Assembly: GCA_004376295.1 (NCBI GenBank)
Contig: SOJZ01000004.1
Coordinates: forward strand, 1-64,000
Reading direction: 5' to 3'
DNA from: Candidatus Bathyarchaeota archaeon
GTDB taxonomy: Archaea; Thermoproteota; Bathyarchaeia; Bathyarchaeales; Bathyarchaeaceae
Length of the DNA stretch: 64,000 nt
Positions 53,653-62,236 of this stretch are shown piece after piece. Numbering within the stretch: the stretch's first letter is position 1; every line of letters starts with the position of its first letter. Below the pieces are notes generated by a model. That model had not been told where the DNA came from and did not search any database. It saw only the letters and a program-made list of their open reading frames with translations. The position numbers and the translations under genes are program-made.

Positions 53653-54279
53653 CTATTCGATTTTTATTGGTTCTCCTTTTGTCTTCTTTTTCTCTCTAAT
53701 TTTCGGTAGAGTAACCTCTAAGACTCCATTTTTATAAACCGTCTTAGCCTTGTTAGGAATGACCGCCACTGGCAACTTGATTTCTTTGAAGTATTTACGT
53801 TTAGGTGTGTCAACTGAGACAGTTAACGTGTTTTCTATTCCATGCAGTTTGATATCTTCCTTTTCAACCCCAGGCAATTCAGCTACAACTTTGACTTCAT
53901 CGTCGGTGCTTATCACATCTACGAGTGGTTCACGTTCCTCTTTAACGTCAAAAGTAGGTCTTGTGAGCCCGAAGGCTTCGGGTTTAAGCGAAGGCTTGAT
54001 GTTGCCAAATTCCCTTATCTTCGGTTTTCCATCTGGGCCGATGGTCATGCTGTAGCCATAGACGAAGGGCCCCCACTCACGGATGGTTGAGCCGTCTGGA
54101 AGCTTATGTTCACGTACCAAATCCTTTGGGACACGGGTGCGGAATTCCTTAAATTCTCTCTCCATTATCTTCTCCATGTCTTTGATCATCTCATCGATGT
54201 CTCCGAGAAACCAGCTTCCGAAATAGGGAAAGCGACGCATCCTTCTTCTGAACCATTCTGGAAAATATTCCCAACTCAT
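53653..54279 (-). CDS. Archaeal Hsp20 family protein
   Basis: 208 aa. The N-terminal arm (WFRRRMRRFPYFGSWF, then WGPFVYGYSMTIGPDGKPK) is typical of the longer archaeal Hsp20 branch. The alpha-crystallin domain spans about 112-200 (PLVDVISTDDEVKVVAELPG, then KTVYKNGVLEVTLPK), and the C-terminus ends in EPIKIE, an I-x-I-like anchor. A second Hsp20 is at 11312. Confidence 0.92.
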   Translation of the reverse strand: MSWEYFPEWFRRRMRRFPYFGSWFLGDIDEMIKDMEKIMEREFKEFRTRVPKDLVREHKLPDGSTIREWGPFVYGYSMTIGPDGKPKIREFGNIKPSLKPEAFGLTRPTFDVKEEREPLVDVISTDDEVKVVAELPGVEKEDIKLHGIENTLTVSVDTPKRKYFKEIKLPVAVIPNKAKTVYKNGVLEVTLPKIREKKKTKGEPIKIE

Positions 54280-54385
54280 AATCGTTCACCTTTGCCAAAA
54301 AAACACATAATTAGAATTCTATAAAAATCTATCTACTCTTAATACTTGTATGTGGGCCGCTGAATGTTTGATTCGTGAAAGATGT

Positions 54386-54526
54386 ATGTTAAGAATGATA
54401 GAGCAACTGGTAAAGCAGTTGGCTAATCCTAGCGAATTTTTCAATAGCGTGCGAATTGAGAATTGGAAACCCGGCTTCGTTTTCTTTCTGCATGCATCAA
54501 GAGTTATACAGAACAGAAAGAGCTAA
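54386..54526 (+). pseudogene. N-terminal remnant of a YIP1-family membrane protein
   Basis: A 46-codon frame reads LVKQLANPSEFFNSVRIENW followed by KPGFVFFLHAS, matching the start of archaeal YIP1 proteins (P-x-x-FF...E.W..AF.FFL), which normally run to about 200 aa with several membrane helices. It ends early at TAA and the rest is missing. A TGCATGCAT tract (54489-54497) lies inside it just where homology stops. Confidence 0.55.
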
Positions 54527-54586
54527 TAGACTTCTGGAAGACACAAAAGAAATACTATGACTAGCCTTTCTGAACGAGGGGTTGTA

Positions 54587-54748
54587 ATGGTGCACATTAG
54601 AACAGTCGCAGCCATTCTGATGTTGTTCGTCGTAGCATTGCTCATTCTAAACAAATTCTTAAGATCAGAATGGATATGGCTCATATCCATTGCTATAATG
54701 ATAATGGCAGTTCTAATTTATTTCATTCCTCGGCTAAGGAAAATGTAG
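54587..54748 (+). CDS. Small two-helix membrane protein
   Basis: 53 aa with two hydrophobic helices (VAAILMLFVVALLILNKFL and WIWLISIAIMIMAVLIYFI) and a basic end. ATG 54587 has GAGGGG five bases upstream; the frame also opens at 54557. No family recognised. Confidence 0.65.
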   Translation: MVHIRTVAAILMLFVVALLILNKFLRSEWIWLISIAIMIMAVLIYFIPRLRKM

Positions 54749-54860
54749 AGACCCTGTCGTCAATGCCGAAAGACTATTCACGAAAGCAAGCTACTGGTTG
54801 CCATAGTCTACAGAAGAAAACCTAAATCCAACTGTTGTTGAATCTTTCAGTGGTGATTAC

Positions 54861-55187
54861 ATGTCTTTGACTTTACGTGATGCTCAGCATCTCTGTTGGA
54901 AAAACTTCAAGAGGATTAATGAGGGGCTTGACCCAAAAAGGGGTAAAGGCTGGACGCCTTTTGTCATGGTTACGGATTTACTTGAAGAGGCTGGCGAGGT
55001 GGCTGCTGCGGTCAAGGGGTTAGAAGGCTTTAAGCCGCCTGACAAGCCTAACACAAAAGAGATGTTAGCCACAGAGCTTTCAGACTTGCTTTACATAATC
55101 TTCGTTTTGGCTGAGCATTACGGAATAAACCTAGAAGAATCGTTTCTGCAAACAGTAAACGACTACATACTCAGGTTCATAAGCTAA
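54861..55187 (+). CDS. MazG-like nucleotide pyrophosphohydrolase
   Basis: 108 aa. TDLLEEAGEVAAAVKGLEGF and ATELSDLLYIIFVLAEHYGI give the E-x2-E...E-x2-D metal-binding pattern. Second MazG-type protein of the window (the other is at 32930), with a different tail. Its substrate is not known. Confidence 0.85.
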   Translation: MSLTLRDAQHLCWKNFKRINEGLDPKRGKGWTPFVMVTDLLEEAGEVAAAVKGLEGFKPPDKPNTKEMLATELSDLLYIIFVLAEHYGINLEESFLQTVNDYILRFIS

Positions 55188-55441
55188 ACAAATAGGCACT
55201 GCTCCAACATCCCTACAAGATATATACGAGGATTTGTATGGGAGACGCCACACAGCATTCTAATGCATGCGTAGTAGTCACTTGCTGCTGGGACATAGAA
55301 AACAGCTGGATCAGAAGTAACAGGTTTTCTGAAGTAGCACACTTAGCGCGCACACTACTTAGTAGTCCTAATTGCGGTTTCATAAGCTTTAACTCCAATT
55401 ATATTACGAACACTATATGAACAAGTAATAGGTGATTAGTG

Positions 55442-55864
55442 ATGAAAATCCATAAATTGATGGTTAAAGACGTTATTACTCTGCAAACAGATGCATCAGC
55501 TTATGACGCTGTAAAGCTTATGAATAAGAATAGAATAGGTTGCTTAGTGGCTTTAGATAACGGCAAGATCGTTGGGATTTTAACTGAAAGAGACCTGCTT
55601 GAAAGAGTTTTAGAAAAATGCAAGAATCCAAAAGAAACTAGGGTTTCAGAAATAATGACAAGACAGGTCATAGTTGGAAAGCCAGACATGCAACTTGTCG
55701 AAGCTACGAGACTTATGTTTGAAAACAAAGTGAAGAAACTACCTATAGTAGAGGGAAACCGATTAGCAGGTCTAGTTACCTTGACCGACATAGCTCGCGC
55801 TACAAGTGTTGACAAAAAAACCTTAGAACTAATTGAAGCACTGTCAAACATGCATATGATCTAG
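55442..55864 (+). CDS. Tandem CBS-domain protein
   Basis: 140 aa: two CBS motifs (VITLQTDASAYDAVKLMNKN with CLVALDNGKIVGILTERDLL, then VIVGKPDMQLVEATRLMFEN with LPIVEGNRLAGLVTLTDIAR). Such pairs bind adenine nucleotides and regulate partners. ATG has GGTGAT five bases upstream. No obvious partner nearby. Confidence 0.92.
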   Translation: MKIHKLMVKDVITLQTDASAYDAVKLMNKNRIGCLVALDNGKIVGILTERDLLERVLEKCKNPKETRVSEIMTRQVIVGKPDMQLVEATRLMFENKVKKLPIVEGNRLAGLVTLTDIARATSVDKKTLELIEALSNMHMI

Positions 55865-55936
55865 TAAGTCTATGCTGTTTGCGCGCGCAATTGTATGAAA
55901 GAGAGTTTTCGGTAAATCTTCTTGTTTAGGGCATTG

Positions 55937-58021
55937 TCACAATTTTTTGCGATGTTTTTCCCAGAAGTTCCTTATTTGTTCAGCGCAGTCGATTGAACCT
56001 CTCACGATTTTCATCTCCTTCTGGAAGTAGCTTGGGAGTTGCTGTTTGATGCTTGGGCGAGTGACACGCTCATCCAAGATGGCTATACATCCTTTATCAC
56101 TGGATGATCGGTGAACTCGCCCACAAGTCTGAATCAGTCGAAGTATTGCAGGGGTTAGGTAAGCGTAGGTTCTGCCTTCTCTTGGAAACTGGCGACTGAA
56201 GTAGCCTATCAAGGCCTTTTGATAAACATTCCAAGTTGCATAAGGTAGGCCCACAGCTACTACGCATGTTAAGAGGTTGCCTGGATAATCTATTCCCTCA
56301 CTGAACTTTCCACCCATAACCCCAAACAATACGTTGTTCGCTGACCTAGTTAACTGCTCCATCACCTCGCCTCTCTTAGTCCTGCGTTGTTCCTCGATTT
56401 CTTTTCTGTTAGTTTTGACCAGTGGTAAAATGGTGTGCATCAGTTTGTAACTGGTGAAGAATACAGCCATATTGCCTTCATTCGCCTTGGATATGGCTTC
56501 AATGTAGTCTTTCCACTTCTCAAGCATTTTATCGGTCCTCTTTTCAAACCTTGATGACACGTCCTTCGCGGCTAAAATCAGCCTATTCTCAGGCGGGAAT
56601 GGAGAATCAAACTCTTTGAGATAGACGCCACCGTGGTTATGGAGCATCAAGTCTCTATAGACTTTTGGAGGAGAAAGAAACCCACTCATTAGGATGCTTC
56701 CCCGCGCCTGTTGCAAAACAGGATCTGTTATCTCTCTTCCATCGAAGCTCCTGACCTCTAAAACGATTCTGCCCCTCCAATCCCTCCGAATCAAATGAAT
56801 GTACGCCGATCCAACTTTTTCGAAGAAGTTCTCCATGAACTCGCCCACCCGGTGGTTGTAGCTGAAAATCCTCTCGTAGCCCTGTTCGCGTCGCGTCTCT
56901 CTCACATAATCTCCATATTCATGAAGTGTTTCTGCGGCTTCAGAACCGGATGCTCCACTTCGGTTAAGAAACACGTCACCAACTTCCTGGGGGTTAAGCC
57001 GCCTAAGCTTTTCTTTTATCAAGACCTCTCGGGCGCGTTGAAAAACTTCATCGTTTAACACGCTTAAATACTCTTGAACTAATGGCACAGCTTCATGCTC
57101 GAACGTTTCGGTTTCTCTGAGAGCCCCCTCCAACGTGTTTTGTGTCAATCGGTTAGAAAGTAACTCCCTAGAAAACGCTGGGATGTTGTGCGCCTCATCC
57201 ACAATAAGATAGACGTTAGACAGATTCACTCCGAAGCTCTTCAGCAGCGTCTCCCTAACCGATGGATTAAAGGTGTAGTGGTAGGTTCCAAGGAAGATGT
57301 CCACTCGGTCGAGAACACGTTTTAACGCCTCATAAGCGCAGAACCCGTGCCGAGCCATCCACCTAACCGCCTCTCTCGGAGCAAGAATTTTTCGGGCGCA
57401 ATCCAAGGCCAGTTCTTCAACTTCCTTCTTTCTTCTGTTTATGTTCCAATAAAATTTGCAATAAGGCTTAATAGAGGACTCACAGTTATCCTTCAGCCTA
57501 TGACACTCCTCGAGAAAGTCAAAATAGGAGAGTTCGCCTTTCATACGCAACGGGCACATGTCCTGTTTGCTGAAGAAGGATACGGCTGAGGAATTACTTC
57601 CAAGCGCCCTTAACTCTTTGAGATAAATGTGTAATTGGTTTCTGGTTCTGAAACAGATCAAGAGTTTGTTCTCCCCAAGCTGGGGCAGAACAGCCAGCAG
57701 GGAGGCCAGAGACTTTCCTACGCCGCAGGGAGCACTTACGAGCAGGATATCATTAGTTTTGATGGCTTTGGACGCTGACGAAATAAACTCCATCTGTCCT
57801 TTCCGCGGTTCATAGCCTTCAGGAAGCCAGTCCACCTTCGAGACTTTGCCTCGCACCTTTTTTTCCAGTGCCTCGCGCATTCCATTAGGAAGCTTAGAAA
57901 ACTTCCTATTAGACATTAGGTATGTTCCACAACTGCGGCAAAACCGGCTTTGCTCATACTCTTGATAGGAATATCTCCTTCCACACCTTCGGCAAATATA
58001 GGCTTGAGACAACTTCCTCAC
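55937..58021 (-). CDS. XPD/Rad3-like Fe-S DNA helicase with N-terminal zinc ribbon
   Basis: 694 aa, superfamily 2. Walker A APCGVGKS (97-104), DEAH box VDEAHN (275-280), and four cysteines between them (about 156, 173, 180, 188) that fit the XPD 4Fe-4S cluster. Motif VI is QTCGRVHRS. A C-x2-C...C-x2-C ribbon (10, 13, 28, 31) is added at the N-terminus and is unusual for archaeal XPD. Starts GTG. Role in repair or R-loop/secondary-structure removal is by family. Confidence 0.92.
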   Translation of the reverse strand: MRKLSQAYICRRCGRRYSYQEYEQSRFCRSCGTYLMSNRKFSKLPNGMREALEKKVRGKVSKVDWLPEGYEPRKGQMEFISSASKAIKTNDILLVSAPCGVGKSLASLLAVLPQLGENKLLICFRTRNQLHIYLKELRALGSNSSAVSFFSKQDMCPLRMKGELSYFDFLEECHRLKDNCESSIKPYCKFYWNINRRKKEVEELALDCARKILAPREAVRWMARHGFCAYEALKRVLDRVDIFLGTYHYTFNPSVRETLLKSFGVNLSNVYLIVDEAHNIPAFSRELLSNRLTQNTLEGALRETETFEHEAVPLVQEYLSVLNDEVFQRAREVLIKEKLRRLNPQEVGDVFLNRSGASGSEAAETLHEYGDYVRETRREQGYERIFSYNHRVGEFMENFFEKVGSAYIHLIRRDWRGRIVLEVRSFDGREITDPVLQQARGSILMSGFLSPPKVYRDLMLHNHGGVYLKEFDSPFPPENRLILAAKDVSSRFEKRTDKMLEKWKDYIEAISKANEGNMAVFFTSYKLMHTILPLVKTNRKEIEEQRRTKRGEVMEQLTRSANNVLFGVMGGKFSEGIDYPGNLLTCVVAVGLPYATWNVYQKALIGYFSRQFPREGRTYAYLTPAILRLIQTCGRVHRSSSDKGCIAILDERVTRPSIKQQLPSYFQKEMKIVRGSIDCAEQIRNFWEKHRKKL

Positions 58022-58058
58022 ACATAATCACTCTACTACATGCAACATATGCTCTAGC

Positions 58059-58337
58059 TTAATGTGTGCGTGCATTCGCTAAATTTGATTTACTATAAAA
58101 ATTCACTAATCGTTGTTTCTTGCTGTGGCTGAGCGTTTTGATCTCTCGTTCTCTCTTCATAGCCTCGCTACGACTGTCGAACTCCTCCACGTACACTATC
58201 TTCTCAAACTGATGTACCCTCGTATACTTGGCGCCTTGACCCTTTCTATGCCGTTCAAATCGCCGTTCCACGTCCTTGGCGTATCCAGTGTAATAGCTAC
58301 CATCTTTGCAAAGAAGGATGTAGACATAGTAAGGCAT
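58059..58337 (-). CDS. GIY-YIG endonuclease domain protein
   Basis: 92 aa, YhbQ/UPF0213 type: YYVYILLCKDGSYYTGYAKD then RFERHRKGQGAKYTR, with the catalytic Arg and later Glu (EREIK) in place. It lies just downstream of a TGCATGCATGCA palindrome (58414-58425) and upstream of the helicase, 37 bases away on the same strand. Confidence 0.88.
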   Translation of the reverse strand: MPYYVYILLCKDGSYYTGYAKDVERRFERHRKGQGAKYTRVHQFEKIVYVEEFDSRSEAMKREREIKTLSHSKKQRLVNFYSKSNLANARTH

Positions 58338-58544
58338 CCATCATCAACTCACAGCCAATAAACAAACCTAACAGTCTCTTTTAAAGAGGGTTGTATACTG
58401 CACAAGATTGGAGTGCATGCATGCACTAGGGGAATTTCTACAGCGGAAAATAATAGACCTTAAATGTTCACATCGGGGGATGTCTTCACACTTATGTCTA
58501 TAGAACCTCATACCCTGCAAGACAAGTTCGGAATGTTAAATCTA

Positions 58545-58580
58545 TCCCCCTACCCCCCTCTATAGGGGGGTCTATAAGAG
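58545..58580 (+). repeat. Dispersed G-run element, partial copy 3a
   Basis: CCCCCC-TCTATA-GGGGGG hairpin followed by TCTATAAGAGAGAGAATG. It carries the left hairpin and AGAGAGA of the element but lacks the ATAACGT tail. It lies 30 bases left of copy 3b. Confidence 0.65.
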
Positions 58581-58608
58581 AGAGAATGAGTGACTGCGAA
58601 AAAAATTG

Positions 58609-58677
58609 TAGGGGGGGGGCTATAGGGGGGTCTATAAAAAGAGAGATACACACAAATAACGTGACAAAACGGATAAC
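58609..58677 (+). repeat. Dispersed G-run element, copy 3b
   Basis: A run of nine G, CTATAGGGGGGTCTATAAAA, AGAGAGATACACACA, then ATAACGTGACAAAACGG and ATAACCT. Best preserved tail of the family. On the minus strand it lies about 80 bases past the thrS stop. Confidence 0.75.
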
Positions 58678-58756
58678 CTCAAAACTCAACACTAACGAAA
58701 CAGACACACTTTCCTTCATCTTTCGCTTCAAAAAGTCTTGCCGTAACCTTAACCTA

Positions 58757-60583
58757 TCACCAAAACTGAGGTCTCTGAGACAACAATCTAGGAAGAGTCA
58801 AAGATCTAAAAGGTTTACCCTCCAATTTCTCCTTCACTTCATCCATCAACTCACGAAGTGACATTTCCCTAATCTTCCTAGTCTCTCGGTCTCTCACCGC
58901 AAGCATCCCAGAATCAACTTCCTTTTGACCAATGACAACTATATAGTTGACCCACGCCATCTCCGCTTCTCTAACCTTCTTCTGCATCGTTAATGCCCTA
59001 TCATCCACATCAACTCTTATTTGATACCCCTCAATCTCATCTGCAATTTTTTCAGCATCTTTGGCAAAACTATCTGAAACAGGTATTACCCTTATCTGAA
59101 TAGGGGAAAGCCACAAAGGCAAACGAGGGATCTTTTGTTTCAACGCCGTGTCAAAGACGGTGAAAATATACCGTTCAATCCCCCCTAAAACAGCAATGTG
59201 CAAGATTGGTGGGTAAACCTTCTCCCTATTTTTATCCACGAACTTTATACCAAATCTCCGTGCATTGCCAATGTCGATTTGGAAAGTAGCGATTTCTCTC
59301 GGTCTCTTTAATTCATCAATAATGTTATACTCAACGTTTATGACCCAGTAATACTTCTTTTCAGGAACAAAACGCAGAAGAACCGGTTTCTTCTCAATTT
59401 CAACCAACTGTCCTAGAAACTCTCTGTTCTTCTCAAAGAAACTCTTCGTTAAGTTATACACCGAAACATAATCGTTTCCAAGTTCCCTGATCTTCTCGTA
59501 AATTTTCTTATGAACCCCTATTGAAACCTGCTTCGCATGTTCCAAACCTCTACAGAAAATATGATAATCCGGCATGTAAAATCTTCTAAGCCTAAACCCT
59601 AGCAAACATTCACCAGACTGCTCCAACCTGTAACTATCAGCAATCTCAAACATTCCAACCGGTATCTGCTTGTAACTAATTGTCCAATCTTTTATCATCG
59701 AAAATTGCTGAAAGCAAGCTGCATATTTTAGAACATACTCTTCATTGCCAACCCGAACAGTATACAGTCTTTCACCAAACAAATCAGCATGTTCCTTAAT
59801 CGCGGGAATATTCAGATTAAACAAATTCGTCCCTTTAATAGAAAAACTTGGTATTCCCATTTCAGTCACACTTTGCCAAGCGTAATCTCCAGCCAAATCA
59901 ACCATCAACGCAGCTTTCGGACCATATCGCATATGACCAGAATCAGAACTCGACTCCCACTCAAACCCAAACTTCTTCAATACACTGATAAACCTAGGCT
60001 CTCCACCAACAGCCTCCTTTTTAAAAGCCTCCTTTTCTACTAATGCCTTAAAGTCTTCTTCACTTTTTCCGAATTTGTAATTTTCAGCGAGCACAGTTCT
60101 GCCATCTAGCGTTAATATTAAATACTCTGGCTTGGGGATTTTCCATTTCTTTTTCTTTTCTTCTTTTAATTCACCTGGCAGAATTATTTTCGCCTGCTCA
60201 GCTAGAGGATGTCCCTTTATTGAAATTGAAAACTGTTTGCACCAACCAAATGGAGTTCTATAGGTTTCGATGTCTACTTCTTTTGCATATTTCTCCATCG
60301 CTTTGACTATTCTTAAGGCAGTCGTGGGGTTCGCCAAATTGTTGCTCAGATGAGCGTAAGGGTATATCAGAATCCGGTTGACCTTCAATTTCTCAAGAGA
60401 TGATTTAATTTCTTCTATTGCTTTTTTGGCAACAGTCTCGTCGTCTCCTTGCTCAATGCAAGTGAACAGGACAACAAGTTCTTCGAGTCGATGCTTCTTT
60501 TTCTCGCACTCTTCAGCGATTGCAGCCTCTTTCTTTACAGGCTTATATTCTATGAAGTTTGAGTGCAGTTGAAGTATCCTCAA
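58757..60583 (-). CDS. thrS: Threonyl-tRNA synthetase, archaeal type
   Basis: 608 aa. The N-terminal domain (MRILQLHSNFIEYKPVKKEA, with AHLSNNLANP) is the D-aminoacyl-tRNA deacylase-like editing domain of archaeal ThrRS. The catalytic zinc ligands are Cys in KYAACFQQFS, His in MPDYHIFCRG and His in PPILHIAVLGG. A C-terminal anticodon-binding domain follows. Both editing and synthetic sites appear whole. Confidence 0.96.
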   Translation of the reverse strand: MRILQLHSNFIEYKPVKKEAAIAEECEKKKHRLEELVVLFTCIEQGDDETVAKKAIEEIKSSLEKLKVNRILIYPYAHLSNNLANPTTALRIVKAMEKYAKEVDIETYRTPFGWCKQFSISIKGHPLAEQAKIILPGELKEEKKKKWKIPKPEYLILTLDGRTVLAENYKFGKSEEDFKALVEKEAFKKEAVGGEPRFISVLKKFGFEWESSSDSGHMRYGPKAALMVDLAGDYAWQSVTEMGIPSFSIKGTNLFNLNIPAIKEHADLFGERLYTVRVGNEEYVLKYAACFQQFSMIKDWTISYKQIPVGMFEIADSYRLEQSGECLLGFRLRRFYMPDYHIFCRGLEHAKQVSIGVHKKIYEKIRELGNDYVSVYNLTKSFFEKNREFLGQLVEIEKKPVLLRFVPEKKYYWVINVEYNIIDELKRPREIATFQIDIGNARRFGIKFVDKNREKVYPPILHIAVLGGIERYIFTVFDTALKQKIPRLPLWLSPIQIRVIPVSDSFAKDAEKIADEIEGYQIRVDVDDRALTMQKKVREAEMAWVNYIVVIGQKEVDSGMLAVRDRETRKIREMSLRELMDEVKEKLEGKPFRSLTLPRLLSQRPQFW

Positions 60584-60636
60584 TTATCATCTATCTCCTC
60601 GTTGGTCCCCTCAATGAGACTCATTAATAAAGACAG

Positions 60637-60897
60637 TTATCCTATTGAAAATTTATCTATTTGGGATCGATTCAATATGCGTGAAGAACCTTGTCCCTTG
60701 AACCTCCATTTCTCCGCCATCTTCTCTCTTTTGGTTTTTCGTTTATATTCCTTGTAGTGCGCTTTGCACAGATACGCCCGTCTTCCTCTACCAACTTTTA
60801 ATCCAGCGGCGCTCACTTTCTCAGTAGACAGAGAGCGAATCGCCTGTTTGTCACATCCGACTACGCTGCAATTTACCCCTTTAGCAACTCGACCCAA
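60637..60897 (-). CDS. Small putative zinc-binding protein
   Basis: 86 aa, very basic. CSVVGCDKQAIRSLS and YLCKAHYKEYKRKTKREK give a C-x4-C...C-x2-H zinc knuckle. It is followed by a Lys/Arg helix and ends IDKFSIG. Similar short proteins occur in many archaea; no function known. It lies between pfkB-type kinase and thrS on the same strand. Confidence 0.75.
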   Translation of the reverse strand: MGRVAKGVNCSVVGCDKQAIRSLSTEKVSAAGLKVGRGRRAYLCKAHYKEYKRKTKREKMAEKWRFKGQGSSRILNRSQIDKFSIG

Positions 60898-60915
60898 CAG
60901 TGATACCTCAATTTT

Positions 60916-61830
60916 CTATTCTAAACGCTCAAGTCCCTTTTCATAGATTCCCGCGGCTCTCTTATAGATTTCTTTCGTTTCCCCAAACACAGCTGGTCCC
61001 ACGCTTTCAACGACAAAAGATGCGACAGCTGAGCCAACGCATGAGCACCATACTGGGTCTTTCTCTTGAATGAATTCAGCTAAGAAAGCTCCAATGTATG
61101 CGTCACCAGCTCCTGTAAAATCACGGATAACTCTTGGCTTGCATGCTAGAACCTCGTAGAACGTTCCTTCAAAAAGTAACGCTGAACCCTCCGTACCCTT
61201 GGTCACCACAACTATTCTCGCACCGTAATTTTGAATTTTTTTCATAGCCAGCTTCAAATCAGCCAATCCTGTCACCATCTTGATCTCGTTTAAGGATGAT
61301 TTATACAAGTCGATCAACTCAAGAACATGTGTATCCGTCCATCTCTTCAAGTGCACGTTTCCCTTTTGATCAAACTCTCGCACAAATCCCTGTGGATCCA
61401 GAGATAATACGTCCGTCATTGTTCGCAGTTTGCCAATAACGTCATATGACAGTTCGTTTGTAATCGGTGCTACGTGGATGATTCTGGCTCGTAAAGAATC
61501 CGATACATCCTTCAGAAAAATAGGTGGAGCTTGACTCTGTAACTGGAGCTGGCGCTCATCGCTCTTATACTTCAACACGAACCTTGTCGTGAAAGCACCC
61601 TTGACCACTTTTAACCCAGATAGATCCACACTGTTAGATTTCAACCACGTGAAGTACTCTTTAGGAAAGTCTTCTCCAACCTTAGATATGACCGAGACTC
61701 GTGCACCCAGTTTCTTTGCTGCCAACGAAACATAGGTTGGAGGCCCACCTAAGGCATATTTAGAAGTAACTAGTCTTGGTGAAGATATCAGATCGATCGC
61801 GAAGTGACCTACTGTAACCAGATCGAACAT
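60916..61830 (-). CDS. PfkB/ribokinase family carbohydrate kinase
   Basis: 304 aa. N-terminal GGPPTYVSLAAKKLGARVSV and the C-terminal DFTGAGDAYIGAFLAEF with catalytic Asp in GAGD are diagnostic. The substrate may be a sugar, nucleoside or similar and cannot be chosen from sequence. ATG start, promoter facing eS26. Confidence 0.92.
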   Translation of the reverse strand: MFDLVTVGHFAIDLISSPRLVTSKYALGGPPTYVSLAAKKLGARVSVISKVGEDFPKEYFTWLKSNSVDLSGLKVVKGAFTTRFVLKYKSDERQLQLQSQAPPIFLKDVSDSLRARIIHVAPITNELSYDVIGKLRTMTDVLSLDPQGFVREFDQKGNVHLKRWTDTHVLELIDLYKSSLNEIKMVTGLADLKLAMKKIQNYGARIVVVTKGTEGSALLFEGTFYEVLACKPRVIRDFTGAGDAYIGAFLAEFIQEKDPVWCSCVGSAVASFVVESVGPAVFGETKEIYKRAAGIYEKGLERLE

Positions 61831-61924
61831 GGCTTTTTTCCTTTACTAGTTAGGAACTTAGGATATATGAATCTCGTGTAAAACTATAAATCACACAGTC
61901 AAAGATAATGGTTGAGGGTACAAT

Positions 61925-62224
61925 ATGCCTATGAAGCGCAAGAGTAGAGGGCGATCCAAGGGTAGCAAGGGAAAAAGTGGCTTTGTTCAATGTAGCGGGT
62001 GTGGACAACTTGTGCCTCGTGACAAGGCTAAGAAACAGTCTCGCCGAATATCATTGGTTGACTCCGCGCTATTTAGAGAGCTTCGACAGAAAGGCACGTA
62101 CGTAGCTAGCCGGACCGCGACAAAATTTTACTGCGTTTCATGCGCAGTTCATCGTGGCGTAGTGAAGGTGCGTGCTCGAGGTGAACGAAAAAAACCTTTT
62201 AGAAAAAAACGGTTTAGAAACTAA
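61925..62224 (+). CDS. rps26e: 30S ribosomal protein S26e (eS26)
   Basis: 99 aa. MKRKSRGRSKGSKGKSGFVQ, CSGCGQLVPRDKAKK and YCVSCAVHRGVVKVRARGER show the four-cysteine zinc site and basic tail of eS26. In archaea this protein is limited to TACK/Asgard lineages, which helps place the organism. Start either ATG 61925 or 61931. Confidence 0.95.
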   Translation: MPMKRKSRGRSKGSKGKSGFVQCSGCGQLVPRDKAKKQSRRISLVDSALFRELRQKGTYVASRTATKFYCVSCAVHRGVVKVRARGERKKPFRKKRFRN

Positions 62225-62236
62225 CCCCCGTAACAA

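Larger units (their letters stand above)
58338..58756. other. Intergenic region with palindrome and duplicated G-run element
   Basis: About 420 bases. GTGCATGCATGCAC (58413-58426) is a perfect 14-bp palindrome. Two G-run units follow (58545-58580 and 58609-58677). No gene: open frames here cross the G-runs. Confidence 0.7.

Noticed and set aside
55238-55420. 60-codon plus-strand frame between MazG and CBS genes
   Set aside because: Weak start, Cys/Ser-rich composition and no family pattern; the region also carries an ACTACTTAGTAGT palindrome, which makes a regulatory gap likelier.
58498-58731. Open frame across the duplicated G-run element
   Set aside because: Translation is dominated by the repeats and it has no SD or family resemblance.
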